In this document: in pieces, positions 1 to 6,208 of the stretch | How the letters are laid out: each line of letters opens with the position of its first letter | Position numbering within the stretch: the stretch's first letter is position 1 | Made by a program: the position numbers and the translations under genes | Notes under the pieces: generated by a model | The model's input: only the letters and a program-made list of their open reading frames with translations | Told to the model about the DNA's origin: nothing | The model's database searches: none | Origin: Nitrospinota bacterium | GTDB lineage: Bacteria > Nitrospinota_A > UBA7883 > JACRLM01 | Reading direction: 5' to 3' | Assembly: GCA_015231995.1 (NCBI GenBank) | Contig: JADGAO010000115.1 | Coordinates: forward strand, 1-9,973 | DNA: 9,973 nt

Positions 1-198
1 TCGATGGTGGCCAAGCTCATCGTGCACGGGATAGACCGGGCCGAGGCGTTGGCGAAGATGAACCGGGCGTTGCAGGAGTTTCATATCGGCGGGATAAAGA
101 CGACGATCCCGCTTCATCTTGACGTGCTCAAGACCGAGGAGTTTTTGAGCGGCAAATACCACACGGGAAGCCTGGAGCGCATACTGGCTTCCAGATAG
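1..198 (+). CDS. accC: Biotin carboxylase, C-terminal end (partial)
   Basis: This is the last 65 residues of a biotin carboxylase, cut by the window's left edge. The enzyme carboxylates biotin on the carrier protein using ATP and bicarbonate, the first half-reaction of acetyl-CoA carboxylase in the cytoplasm. The visible part matches the end of the C-terminal BC domain: a Met-Val-Ala-Lys-Leu-Ile strand, a helix with Ala-Leu-Ala-Lys-Met, the family hallmark Gly-Gly-Ile-Lys-Thr-Thr-Ile-Pro-Leu, and a closing His-Thr-Gly-Ser-Leu-Glu. The ATP-grasp part and active-site residues lie outside. The stop (TAG) is only 4 bases before the next start, so the downstream MBL gene is probably co-transcribed. 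The same domain also occurs in pyruvate or propionyl-CoA carboxylase subunits. The short end without a biotinyl domain favours a separate AccC subunit. Confidence 0.9.
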   Translation, partial: SMVAKLIVHGIDRAEALAKMNRALQEFHIGGIKTTIPLHLDVLKTEEFLSGKYHTGSLERILASR

Positions 199-202
199 AC
201 GG

Positions 203-961
203 ATGGAACTTGTTATTCTCGGTAGCGGAACCTGCTCCCCGAATCCCGCAAGGATGGCTCCCGGCTATTTCCTTACGATAGGCTCCACGCGGTTGTTGAT
301 AGACCCCGGCCCCGGGGCCGTTGGCAGGGCCGTGGCGATGGGGCTTGATCCTTATGAAGCGGACGCGGTGGCGCTCACCCACAACCATCTTGACCATTCG
401 GCGGACATGCTTCCATTTCTTTTCAGCAGGAAAAATTGCAGACGTTCATCCGCAGTAGAAGACATTAGGATTTTCGCCCCACGCGGGTTTACTGCCGATT
501 TCGCCAAGCTGATGGAAGTTTACGGCAGGCTCATCGTCTCCGACAATTACAGGATAGTCATCGAAGAGATGGGGGCCAACGAATGGGAGGAACCGTCGTT
601 TTCGATACGCTCAGCGCCGGTGTTGCATTCCGGCTCCGCAGTCGGATATAGGTTCAGCAAAGCCGGAGGGCCGTCGCTCGCATATTCTGGCGATACCGGT
701 TATTGCGAGGAGATCGTGGAGCTTGCCCGCGGGGCCGACATACTGCTGATAGAATGCTCCTACCCGGACGGGACTATGACGGACGGGCACATGACCCCGT
801 CGGAAGTGGCTGTCGTCGCCAAAGAAAGCGGCGCCGGGAGCGTGGTCATCACGCATCTCCAACCGGAGATGGACGTTGGGGAAGCAGTGCGGATAATCCG
901 CAGTTCCGGCTACAGGGGTGAAGTCACCGCCGCAGAAGACGGCATGAGAATACGTATATGA
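203..961 (+). CDS. MBL-fold metal-dependent hydrolase, RNase Z-like
   Basis: A 252-residue metallo-beta-lactamase-fold hydrolase, cytoplasmic (no signal peptide). The N-terminus Met-Glu-Leu-Val-Ile-Leu-Gly-Ser-Gly-Thr is typical of the RNase Z/PhnP-like branch. The metal-binding set is complete: His60-Asn-His62-Leu-Asp64-His65, then His142, Asp163 in Tyr-Ser-Gly-Asp-Thr, and His216 in Ile-Thr-His-Leu. A Gly-His194-Met-Thr-Pro-Ser-Glu segment resembles the His motif of the RNase Z group. It is shorter than canonical RNase Z (about 300 or more residues), and I see no clear exosite arm, so tRNA 3' processing is not assured; a cyclic phosphodiesterase or other phosphoester hydrolase is equally possible. 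The ATG follows the accC stop by 4 bases with only a weak purine-rich ribosome site (AGACGG), which suggests translational coupling. The ankyrin gene begins 28 bases after its stop. Confidence 0.88.
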   Translation: MELVILGSGTCSPNPARMAPGYFLTIGSTRLLIDPGPGAVGRAVAMGLDPYEADAVALTHNHLDHSADMLPFLFSRKNCRRSSAVEDIRIFAPRGFTADFAKLMEVYGRLIVSDNYRIVIEEMGANEWEEPSFSIRSAPVLHSGSAVGYRFSKAGGPSLAYSGDTGYCEEIVELARGADILLIECSYPDGTMTDGHMTPSEVAVVAKESGAGSVVITHLQPEMDVGEAVRIIRSSGYRGEVTAAEDGMRIRI

Positions 962-989
962 GAAACGCCCAGACAGTGGAGCGGAACCG

Positions 990-1754
990 ATGATAGGATT
1001 GCCGCCGGAATCAGTCGCGCTGATACTTGTCCTGTTGATAGCGATTTTCAGGGCCATTCAACACCTTCTGGACAAGAACGCACGGCTTGTCGCCGCCGCA
1101 GGTTCCGGCAACCTTTCGGGAGTCCTTGCGCTCCTGGAGCGTGGGGCGGATATAAACCATCGCGACAGGAATGGAAAAACTGCCATCACCGAAGCTGTGG
1201 CCAAAGGGCGTCACGAGGTTCTAAGGGCGTTGCTCGTGCGTGGCGCAAGCCCCAACATGGCTGGGAAAAACGGACGTACCGCGCTCATGCTGGCGTTGGA
1301 GACCGGCCAGCAGGAGATAGCGCTGGAGCTGATCAAGCTCGGCGCGGACGTTAATATGAAAGACGATTCCGGGGCCGGCGCCCTTCTAATGGCGGCGGAG
1401 AGCGGAGCTGGCCAGGTTGTGGCCGAGCTTGTTTCCAGAGGGGCGGATACCAACGCGATCGAGGCGACCGGCGGGGTGACCCCGATTATCGCCGCCGCGC
1501 AAAACGGGCATGAGGGGGTTGTCCACCTTCTTGCGGACAAAGGGGCCAAGGTCAACGCCCGCGATAACGCCGGGCTTACCGCGTTGCATTTCTCGGCGGC
1601 GGACGGAGACTCCGATTTGACGCTGACACTGCTCGGCAAAGGCGCCAGGGTGAACGTGCGCGACAACGATGGGAAAACGCCCTTCACGCTTGCCAGGGAG
1701 GCGGGGCATAAAGACACAGCCGAAATTCTCCGGCAGGCAGGGGGAACTCCCTGA
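990..1754 (+). CDS. Ankyrin-repeat protein with N-terminal membrane anchor
   Basis: A 254-residue protein made almost entirely of ankyrin repeats. Residues about 8-27 form a hydrophobic stretch (Val-Ala-Leu-Ile-Leu-Val-Leu-Leu-Ile-Ala-Ile-Phe) interrupted by Arg21. It looks like an uncleaved signal anchor, since no signal-peptidase site is evident. From about residue 30 to the end I count seven repeats of about 33 residues. Most end in forms of Gly-Ala-Asp-Xaa-Asn followed by Gly-Xaa-Thr-Ala/Pro at the next repeat's start. Ankyrin repeats bind protein partners and have no catalysis, so the role is unknown. The anchor could place the repeats on either side of the inner membrane. The ATG has a GGAG at 978-981. 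Spacing to the MBL gene suggests one transcript with accC. A weak hairpin plus T-rich tract overlaps its stop. Confidence 0.85.
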   Translation: MIGLPPESVALILVLLIAIFRAIQHLLDKNARLVAAAGSGNLSGVLALLERGADINHRDRNGKTAITEAVAKGRHEVLRALLVRGASPNMAGKNGRTALMLALETGQQEIALELIKLGADVNMKDDSGAGALLMAAESGAGQVVAELVSRGADTNAIEATGGVTPIIAAAQNGHEGVVHLLADKGAKVNARDNAGLTALHFSAADGDSDLTLTLLGKGARVNVRDNDGKTPFTLAREAGHKDTAEILRQAGGTP

Positions 1755-1771
1755 GGCGCCCTTTTTATTTT
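1738..1771 (+). terminator. Possible intrinsic terminator after the ankyrin gene
   Basis: A five-base-pair stem (CAGGG/CCCTG, extendable by one G-T pair, loop GAAC) lies at 1738-1753 across the ankyrin stop codon, and CTTTTTATTTT follows at 1761-1771. The seven bases between stem and T-tract are more than in a classical terminator, so this is tentative. It would end the accC-MBL-ankyrin transcript. Confidence 0.3.
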
Positions 1772-2123
1772 GCAAAGACTCTGCGGACTGGTTAGCCGTC
1801 CCGTCACGCGAACGGACGCGCACAAACGTTTCCGTCGCCGGTGTGTCCTGGCCGGCTTCTTCCACGAAATATGAGCGCCCGCCGCAAGACGGGATAACAG
1901 TATCGCCAGCCCGCAGATACAACGCTTGCGAAAAGCCGAAAGGATACTTCAATCCGTTCGGAGCCCTATACGACTTATCGGCGCCTGTCTGGAAATATTT
2001 AGCGGATTTGCGGAAAAATTTATAACGTCATACACAACTGAAGCCATGTTCCCCGGTATCGAAAAAACGAGCGTTTGCCGTTCCCGTCGCAAACAGTTTT
2101 ATCGGCTGGATGACATGCGGGGT

Positions 2124-2129
2124 TATAAT
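2124..2129 (+). promoter_or_regulatory. Candidate -10 box upstream of the EIIA gene
   Basis: A perfect TATAAT occurs about 90 bases before the EIIA start, but no good -35 hexamer sits 16-18 bases upstream (the sequence there is about TATCGG/ATCGGC). A second, weaker candidate is TTGAAC at 2170-2175 with TCAAAT at 2192-2197 (16-base spacer). One of the two probably drives the EIIA gene; the sequence does not decide between them. Confidence 0.3.
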
Positions 2130-2159
2130 AGCTGAAAATGACGGAGCCACCCGGCTGTA

Positions 2160-2187
2160 ACAATGACCGTTGAACGGGTCCCATTGT
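2160..2187 (+). promoter_or_regulatory. Leader hairpin before the EIIA gene
   Basis: ACAATG at 2160-2165 pairs with CATTGT at 2182-2187, enclosing an inner CCG/CGG pair (2167-2169 with 2175-2177). If transcription starts near 2136, this structure sits in the untranslated leader about 30 bases before the start codon. No long T-tract follows, so it is not an obvious terminator. Its function is unknown. Confidence 0.35.
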
Positions 2188-2217
2188 GTTTTCAAATAAC
2201 GGAGCTATGTCCGCGCC

Positions 2218-2682
2218 ATGCTCATAACCGACTATCTATCGGAAGACCTCATCCTCACCGGTATGCCCCATTGCGCAAAAGAGGAGGCGCTAGGGGCGAT
2301 TGTGGATCACCTTATCAAGGCTGGCAGGATTACCCCTGACCGTCGACAGATACTGCTCTCCAAGATAATGGAGCGCGAAAACCTGTCGTCCACAGGGATA
2401 GGCGGAGGGGTGGCCATCCCCCACACCTCCGGCGAGAACGTGGAGAACATGATAGTCGCCGTGGGACAGTCCCCTCAGGGGGTGGAGTTCGAGTCGCTTG
2501 ACGGGGAGCCGGTGAATGTCATTTTTCTGATAGTCGGTTCGGAACGCGCCCCCAGGACTCATCTCCAGATACTCGCCACTATCGTCAGGTTGTGCAAGAC
2601 CGACAACCTGATCAAATCTATCACGTCGGCCCAAAACGCGAGCGAGATATTCGGCATACTCTCCGGGACGGAGGTTAAATAA
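2218..2682 (+). CDS. PTS EIIA (PtsN/nitrogen type) regulatory protein
   Basis: A 154-residue single-domain EIIA of the fructose/mannitol-nitrogen class. Proteins of this class accept a phosphoryl group from an HPr-like carrier and, in the PtsN branch, act as regulators rather than sugar transporters. The acceptor is His69 in Gly-Gly-Gly-Val-Ala-Ile-Pro-His-Thr, preceded by Ser-Ser-Thr-Gly-Ile-Gly. The later Pro-Val-Asn-Val-Ile-Phe-Leu-Ile-Val and His-Leu-Gln-Ile-Leu segments also fit PtsN. The length equals that of E. coli PtsN. An in-frame TAA at 2197-2199 leaves this ATG as the first possible ATG start; the GGAG at 2201-2204 is 13 bases upstream, which is long, so translation may be weak or leader-dependent. 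No EI, HPr, rpoN or hpf partner is in the window, so its phospho-donor is unseen. The symbol ptsN is plausible but not proven. Confidence 0.88.
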   Translation: MLITDYLSEDLILTGMPHCAKEEALGAIVDHLIKAGRITPDRRQILLSKIMERENLSSTGIGGGVAIPHTSGENVENMIVAVGQSPQGVEFESLDGEPVNVIFLIVGSERAPRTHLQILATIVRLCKTDNLIKSITSAQNASEIFGILSGTEVK

Positions 2683-2833
2683 GCCGTTTATAGCTGAGCT
2701 GTCTGTTTTTATTCGAGATTCACGCAGGCTTGTCCGCTTGATCCCAGTTTGCGACAGGGATCGCCCCCACTTGGCCCCAGCATGTATCCCCCTTCACGAG
2801 GGGAGCTTTGGATAATCAAAGATTTCCATATTT

Positions 2834-2972
2834 TGCCATCCTGAGGGAGGGGGAGGCTTTGCGACCGAAGGAGTATGTACTATCATTTTATAGCCTATGA
2901 GTAATATACAAGGATCAAAGTACAATGGAATATTCTATTGATGGATTCTTCGGCTTTGCCTCAGAATGACAA
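2834..2972. repeat. MITE-like imperfect inverted repeat
   Basis: The left end reads TTGCCATCCTGAGG and the right end CCTCAGAATGACAA; the latter's complement, TTGTCATTCTGAGG, matches the left in 12 of 14 positions. Farther in, GACCGAAGGA (left) corresponds to the complement of TTCTTCGGC (right). The centre is A+T-rich. Many bacterial genomes carry such non-coding elements with CCTGAG/CTCAGGATGAC-type ends in intergenic space. There is no transposase within, so if mobile it would be moved in trans. The right arm recurs at the window's end. Confidence 0.6.
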
Positions 2973-3078
2973 TATTGCGAACGTGATGACATGCAAAGCT
3001 CTCCCTTCGCTTTTGGAATTACGGGTAAAAGACCGGGGTTTATCCCCGCTAACCATAAACCCAAAGCCAGCGTATGGT

Positions 3079-3108
3079 TTGACATGGCGATTGCCATCAT
3101 GATATACA
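3079..3108 (+). promoter_or_regulatory. Sigma70-type promoter for the YceD-rpmF-plsX-fabH block
   Basis: A perfect -35 TTGACA (3079-3084) is followed after 18 bases by TATACA (3103-3108). Transcription would start near 3115, leaving a leader of about 20 bases with GAGGAAG at 3126-3132 just before the ATG at 3135. This arrangement is the main reason for choosing the short form of the DUF177 gene. Confidence 0.55.
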
Positions 3109-3134
3109 TGAAATTTACGCCATTTGAGGAAGTT

Positions 3135-3686
3135 ATGGGCGGGGAGCGTGGTTTTGCGCTTTTGGTGAAGGTTGCCCCCATCCCAGAAGAAGGTGAAGAA
3201 GGACGGTGGGAAATACCGCCGGAGGCTTTTAAAAGCGGCGCGGACGAGGTTCATCCGTTGCCTGTTAAAGGCAATGCCGTCCTTAGCGGACGCATTTACA
3301 AAGACGACAAGACAGTTTTTTTCAACGGCGCGGTTACGGCCACGCTGGATTTGTCATGCTCCAGGTGTTTGAAACAGTTCGAGATGGACATCAAAGAGGA
3401 TGTCACGGCGGTCTTCATGCCGAGGGCGGTCATGAGTTCCGTGGTGGACGAGGTTGAGGTCACGCAGGAAGACCTTGACGTCCAGTTGTACGACGAAGAA
3501 GAGTTGGATCTGTTCGGCCCGGCTCACGACCAGGTGGCCTTGGCCCTTCCGATGAGGCCGCTGTGCGACGAGTCGTGCAAAGGCCTGTGTCCACGGTGCG
3601 GAAACGACTTGAACGAAGGGCTTTGCGGTTGCTCCGAGCCGGTGGGAGACTCGCGGTTCGCCGCGCTGAAGAAACTTAAGTTTTGA
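3135..3686 (+). CDS. DUF177 (YceD-like) protein, zinc-binding type
   Basis: A 183-residue DUF177/YceD-family protein. The family is almost always encoded just before rpmF and, in E. coli and plants, has been linked to 23S rRNA accumulation. Seen here: an N-terminal strand with Ile-Pro-Glu-Glu-Gly (16-20), Cys75-Ser-Arg-Cys78 in the core, and a C-terminal cysteine cluster Cys144, Cys148, Cys152, Cys155, Cys164, Cys166 that could bind zinc. The closing Asp-Ser-Arg-Phe-Ala-Ala-Leu-Lys-Lys-Leu is typical of the family. I chose ATG 3135 because GAGGAAG lies 2-8 bases before it and a promoter lies just upstream. An in-frame ATG at 3108 falls on the -10 box, and 2991 gives a 48-residue extension with no family resemblance. 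A GTG/TTG at 3162-3165 cannot be excluded. rpmF follows after 95 bases. Confidence 0.85.
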   Translation: MGGERGFALLVKVAPIPEEGEEGRWEIPPEAFKSGADEVHPLPVKGNAVLSGRIYKDDKTVFFNGAVTATLDLSCSRCLKQFEMDIKEDVTAVFMPRAVMSSVVDEVEVTQEDLDVQLYDEEELDLFGPAHDQVALALPMRPLCDESCKGLCPRCGNDLNEGLCGCSEPVGDSRFAALKKLKF

Positions 3687-3714
3687 CAGTCCGGTTTTAG
3701 GTTGGCCGGTTTAA

Positions 3715-3748
3715 CCCGGTTTGCCATGTCCGGGCTTATTTTTTATTG
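3715..3748 (+). terminator. Hairpin plus T-tract before rpmF (terminator or attenuator)
   Basis: CCCGG (3715-3719) pairs with CCGGG (3730-3734), followed by CTTATTTTTTATT. This is the layout of a Rho-independent terminator with a large ten-base loop. It lies between two genes that are normally co-transcribed, so it may attenuate rather than fully stop transcription into rpmF. The stem is short, so strength is uncertain. Confidence 0.4.
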
Positions 3749-3781
3749 ATCTTGTAGCGTTATCGAGATGGAGGTTTAGAG

Positions 3782-3964
3782 ATGCCGGTACCGAAGAAAA
3801 AAACGACCAGGGGCAGGCGCGGATTGCGCAGATCCCACGACAGGCTGGACGCCCCGGCCTTTTCCGCCTGTTCCAACTGCGGCGCGTTAAGGCGTCCGCA
3901 CAGGGTGTGCGAGCAGTGCGGGCATCACAACGACAAGCCTGTTTTGCAGATCGAAGAAGCCTGA
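3782..3964 (+). CDS. rpmF: 50S ribosomal protein L32
   Basis: A 60-residue ribosomal protein L32, a small component of the large subunit near the peptidyl-transferase region. The N-terminus Met-Pro-Val-Pro-Lys-Lys-Lys-Thr is the family signature, followed by an Arg-rich stretch with Arg-Arg-Ser-His. Four cysteines (Cys30-X2-Cys33 and Cys43-X2-Cys46) make the zinc-ribbon form of L32, as opposed to the Cys-less form. Length is normal. TGGAGG at 3769-3774 is spaced seven bases from the ATG. It stands between the DUF177 gene and plsX, the conserved order in many bacteria. Confidence 0.97.
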   Translation: MPVPKKKTTRGRRGLRRSHDRLDAPAFSACSNCGALRRPHRVCEQCGHHNDKPVLQIEEA

Positions 3965-4043
3965 CAGGCGGGCTTATACAGACGGATGAACCTGCGGCCC
4001 TCTTCAAGTCTTGACGGATGAATCAGGCCAGACCGGAGCGGAT

Positions 4044-5198
4044 ATGAACAACCATCAGGGTCTTCATCTTTCGGGAGAGGGCGTTTTGGGACGCGCCAGA
4101 AAAGTGGCCCTTGACGCCATGGGGGGCGACAACGCGCCCGGCGTCAACATTGACGGGGTTATTCTTGCGCTCGAAACTCTACAGGGCGTTGATGTGACGC
4201 TGGTGGGGGACGAGTCCCTCCTGCGCGCGGAGCTTTACAAGCGCAATTTCTCTCACCCCGCCGTATCCATCCGCCACGCGGGGGAGGCCATCGGGATGGA
4301 CGAGTCCCCGTCGGTCGCGCTACGCAAAAAAAGAAACTCCTCCATCCACGTTGGCATCACGATGGTGCGCGACGGGGAGGCGGACGCTTTCGTTTCAGCG
4401 GGCAACACGGGCGCCGTAATGGCCGTGGCCGCCGTTATACTGCGGACACTCGAGGGGATAGACCGGGCGGCAATCGCCATACCGTTGCCCACGGCTACCG
4501 GCCACACGGTTTTGCTCGACGCCGGGGCCAACGCCACATGCAAGGCCTTCCACCTTTACCAGTTCGGCATAATGGGTTCCATTTACGCCGAATACGTCCT
4601 TGGCGACAAACGGCCCAAGGTGGGGCTTTTGTCCATCGGCGAGGAGGATATCAAGGGTAACGATATCACCCGCGAGGCGTTCGAGATGCTCACCAAAAGC
4701 TCGCTCAACTTCATTGGCAACGCCGAGGCGAAACTTTTGTATAAAGGCGTCGCCGACGTCGTGGTGTGCGACGGGTTCACGGGGAACATCGCGTTGAAAA
4801 TATCCGAATCCGTGGCGGAGATGATATCGAAGTTCCTTAAAGAGCTTTTCATGACCAACTGGCGGACGAAGCTCGGATATCTTCTGCTCAAACCGTACAT
4901 CGAGAAAATGAAAAAACGGATAGACCACGCCGAGGTTGGCGGCGCGCCGCTGTTGGGTATCAACGGGGTGGTCTTCATCTCGCACGGTTCGTCGTGCCCG
5001 CGGGGAATAAGAAGCGCGCTTATGGCGGCCAACCGGTTTATCGCCGAAGACGTAAACGGCCACATAAAAGAGAGCCTCGCGCAGAACCGCCACATACTCG
5101 ACCCCAAGAAACTGGCCAAGGAGGAAAAGCCGGGCCTGCTGGAGCGCGTCAAACGCGGGATAGGCATCTCCGGCTCGCCGGACAGAGAGGAGCCTTAG
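4044..5198 (+). CDS. plsX: Phosphate acyltransferase PlsX
   Basis: PlsX converts acyl-ACP and phosphate to acyl-phosphate, the donor for PlsY in phospholipid synthesis; it is a peripheral membrane enzyme. Diagnostic segments are Val-Ala-Leu-Asp-Ala-Met-Gly-Gly-Asp-Asn-Ala-Pro near residue 21, Ser-Ala-Gly-Asn-Thr-Gly-Ala, Phe-Ile-Gly-Asn-Ala-Glu, Val-Cys-Asp-Gly-Phe-Thr-Gly-Asn and Gly-Gly-Ala-Pro-Leu-Leu-Gly-Ile-Asn-Gly. I chose ATG 4044 (384 residues) because GGAG sits five bases upstream. An in-frame TTG at 4011 would add 11 residues, and GTG 4104 would give the usual short start, but neither has a better ribosome site. The protein therefore has about 20 extra residues in front of the first strand and a charged tail of about 30 residues, making it longer than the family norm of about 330-350. 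Its TAG touches the fabH ATG. Confidence 0.95.
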   Translation: MNNHQGLHLSGEGVLGRARKVALDAMGGDNAPGVNIDGVILALETLQGVDVTLVGDESLLRAELYKRNFSHPAVSIRHAGEAIGMDESPSVALRKKRNSSIHVGITMVRDGEADAFVSAGNTGAVMAVAAVILRTLEGIDRAAIAIPLPTATGHTVLLDAGANATCKAFHLYQFGIMGSIYAEYVLGDKRPKVGLLSIGEEDIKGNDITREAFEMLTKSSLNFIGNAEAKLLYKGVADVVVCDGFTGNIALKISESVAEMISKFLKELFMTNWRTKLGYLLLKPYIEKMKKRIDHAEVGGAPLLGINGVVFISHGSSCPRGIRSALMAANRFIAEDVNGHIKESLAQNRHILDPKKLAKEEKPGLLERVKRGIGISGSPDREEP

Positions 5199-6188
5199 AT
5201 GACCCATTCCGGTAAACGCTCGCGCATAGCCGGGTTGGGCATTAACCTTCCTTCAAAAATCCTCACCAACGCCCAACTCGAAAAGATGGTGGACACTTCC
5301 GACGAGTGGATACTCACCCGCACCGGCATCAGGGAAAGACGGATAGCAGACGACGGGGAAACCGCCTCCACCCTGGCCATTCCAGCCGCTCAGGAGGCTC
5401 TGAGACGGGCTGGCGTGGCGCCGGAAGACCTGGACCTCATCGTCTGCGCCACATCCACTCCCGACATGTCGTTCCCTTCCACAGCGTGCCATATACAGCG
5501 CGGGATAGGGGCGAAGGGTTGTCCGGCCTTCGACATATTGGCGGCGTGTTCCGGTTTTGTGTACGGCCTTTCGGTGGTGGACAACTTCATACGCGCCGGA
5601 TCGGCGAAAAACGCGCTTCTCGTGGCGAGCGAGATTTTTTCGAGAATAGTGGATTGGGAAGACCGTAACACGTGTGTCCTCTTCGGCGACGGGGCGGCGG
5701 CTGTGGTTATAAAAGCGACGGAGAGCTCCTCGCATGTCATTGACTCGAGGATACGCGCCGACGGATCATACGCGGACTTGCTTACGGGCGGCGGCGGATC
5801 CGCCAGCATCGTCTCGGCCAAGCAGTTCGACCCCAAATCCCATTTCATAAAGATGAAGGGGAACCAGACCTTCAAGGTGGCCGTCACCAACATGGCGGAA
5901 GTCTGCTCATCGCTTCTCGCCGACAACGGATATACGGCAAACGACGTGGCGTTGGTCATCCCTCATCAGGCCAACATAAGGATAATCCACGCGGTCGCCA
6001 AAAGCCTGAACATCCCCGAGGACAAGATGTACATAAACGTCCACAGGTATGGCAACACATCGGCGGCGACGGTGCCGATAGCCATGTACGAGGCGCAGGA
6101 AGAGGGAAGGCTAAAGAAAGGGGACCTTGTTTTGCTTGTGGCGTTCGGTGGCGGGCTTACCTGGGGATCGGCGCTGGTGAGGTGGTAG
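5199..6188 (+). CDS. fabH: Beta-ketoacyl-ACP synthase III
   Basis: A 329-residue FabH, which condenses an acyl-CoA primer (usually acetyl-CoA) with malonyl-ACP to start fatty-acid synthesis in the cytoplasm. The catalytic triad is complete: Cys117 in Leu-Ala-Ala-Cys-Ser-Gly-Phe, His256 in Ile-Pro-His-Gln-Ala-Asn, and Asn286 in Tyr-Gly-Asn-Thr-Ser. The early Asp-Glu-Trp-Ile-Leu-Thr-Arg-Thr-Gly-Ile and final Gly-Gly-Gly-Leu-Thr-Trp-Gly are also typical. The length is standard. The ATG directly follows the plsX stop and has AGAGAGGAG at 5184-5192, so the two are probably translationally coupled. Uncommonly, fabD/fabG do not follow; a protease gene starts 20 bases after the stop. Confidence 0.97.
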   Translation: MTHSGKRSRIAGLGINLPSKILTNAQLEKMVDTSDEWILTRTGIRERRIADDGETASTLAIPAAQEALRRAGVAPEDLDLIVCATSTPDMSFPSTACHIQRGIGAKGCPAFDILAACSGFVYGLSVVDNFIRAGSAKNALLVASEIFSRIVDWEDRNTCVLFGDGAAAVVIKATESSSHVIDSRIRADGSYADLLTGGGGSASIVSAKQFDPKSHFIKMKGNQTFKVAVTNMAEVCSSLLADNGYTANDVALVIPHQANIRIIHAVAKSLNIPEDKMYINVHRYGNTSAATVPIAMYEAQEEGRLKKGDLVLLVAFGGGLTWGSALVRW

Positions 6189-6208
6189 GGCGGGGACAAG
6201 GGGTAAGC

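Larger units (their letters stand above)
1755..2217. other. Geneless stretch, possible dispersed-repeat sequence
   Basis: No convincing gene lies in these 463 bases. Short + strand frames (up to 2025 and up to 2135) have no ribosome sites and no recognisable domain. On the minus strand a frame stays open from a TTG at 1952 right through the 3' half of the ankyrin gene. Its first part (about 1755-1952) has an ordinary-looking composition with a Glu-Glu-Ala-Gly-Gln-Asp-Thr segment, but it belongs to no family I can name, and its other part is antisense to a sure gene. The stretch could be a non-coding repeat family or gene remnant. The right portion contains a TATAAT hexamer and a hairpin that look like the leader of the next gene. 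Confidence 0.4.
2683..3134. other. Geneless stretch with repeat and promoter
   Basis: These 452 bases contain no gene I can support. They hold a short G/C hairpin (CCCCT/AGGGG, 2789-2803), the imperfect inverted repeat at about 2834-2972, and the promoter for the DUF177 gene at its right end. A frame open from 2991 into the DUF177 gene exists, but its first part lacks a ribosome site and overlaps the promoter, so I do not call it coding. Confidence 0.6.

Noticed and set aside
2108..2118. Sigma54-like GG...GC before the EIIA gene
   Set aside because: The spacing is seven bases, not the ten needed for -24/-12 elements.
1669..2135. Two short + strand frames after the ankyrin gene
   Set aside because: One starts inside the ankyrin gene in another frame; neither has a ribosome site or domain.
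2991..3134. N-terminal extension of the DUF177 gene
   Set aside because: It lacks a ribosome site, overlaps a good promoter, and the added residues do not resemble the family.
4395..5207. Long minus-strand open frame (270 codons) opposite plsX
   Set aside because: It is fully antisense to a certain gene in a G+C-rich region, and it has no domain.
5390..5959. Minus-strand open frame opposite fabH
   Set aside because: It is a shadow of fabH with no recognisable family and lies wholly inside a conserved gene.
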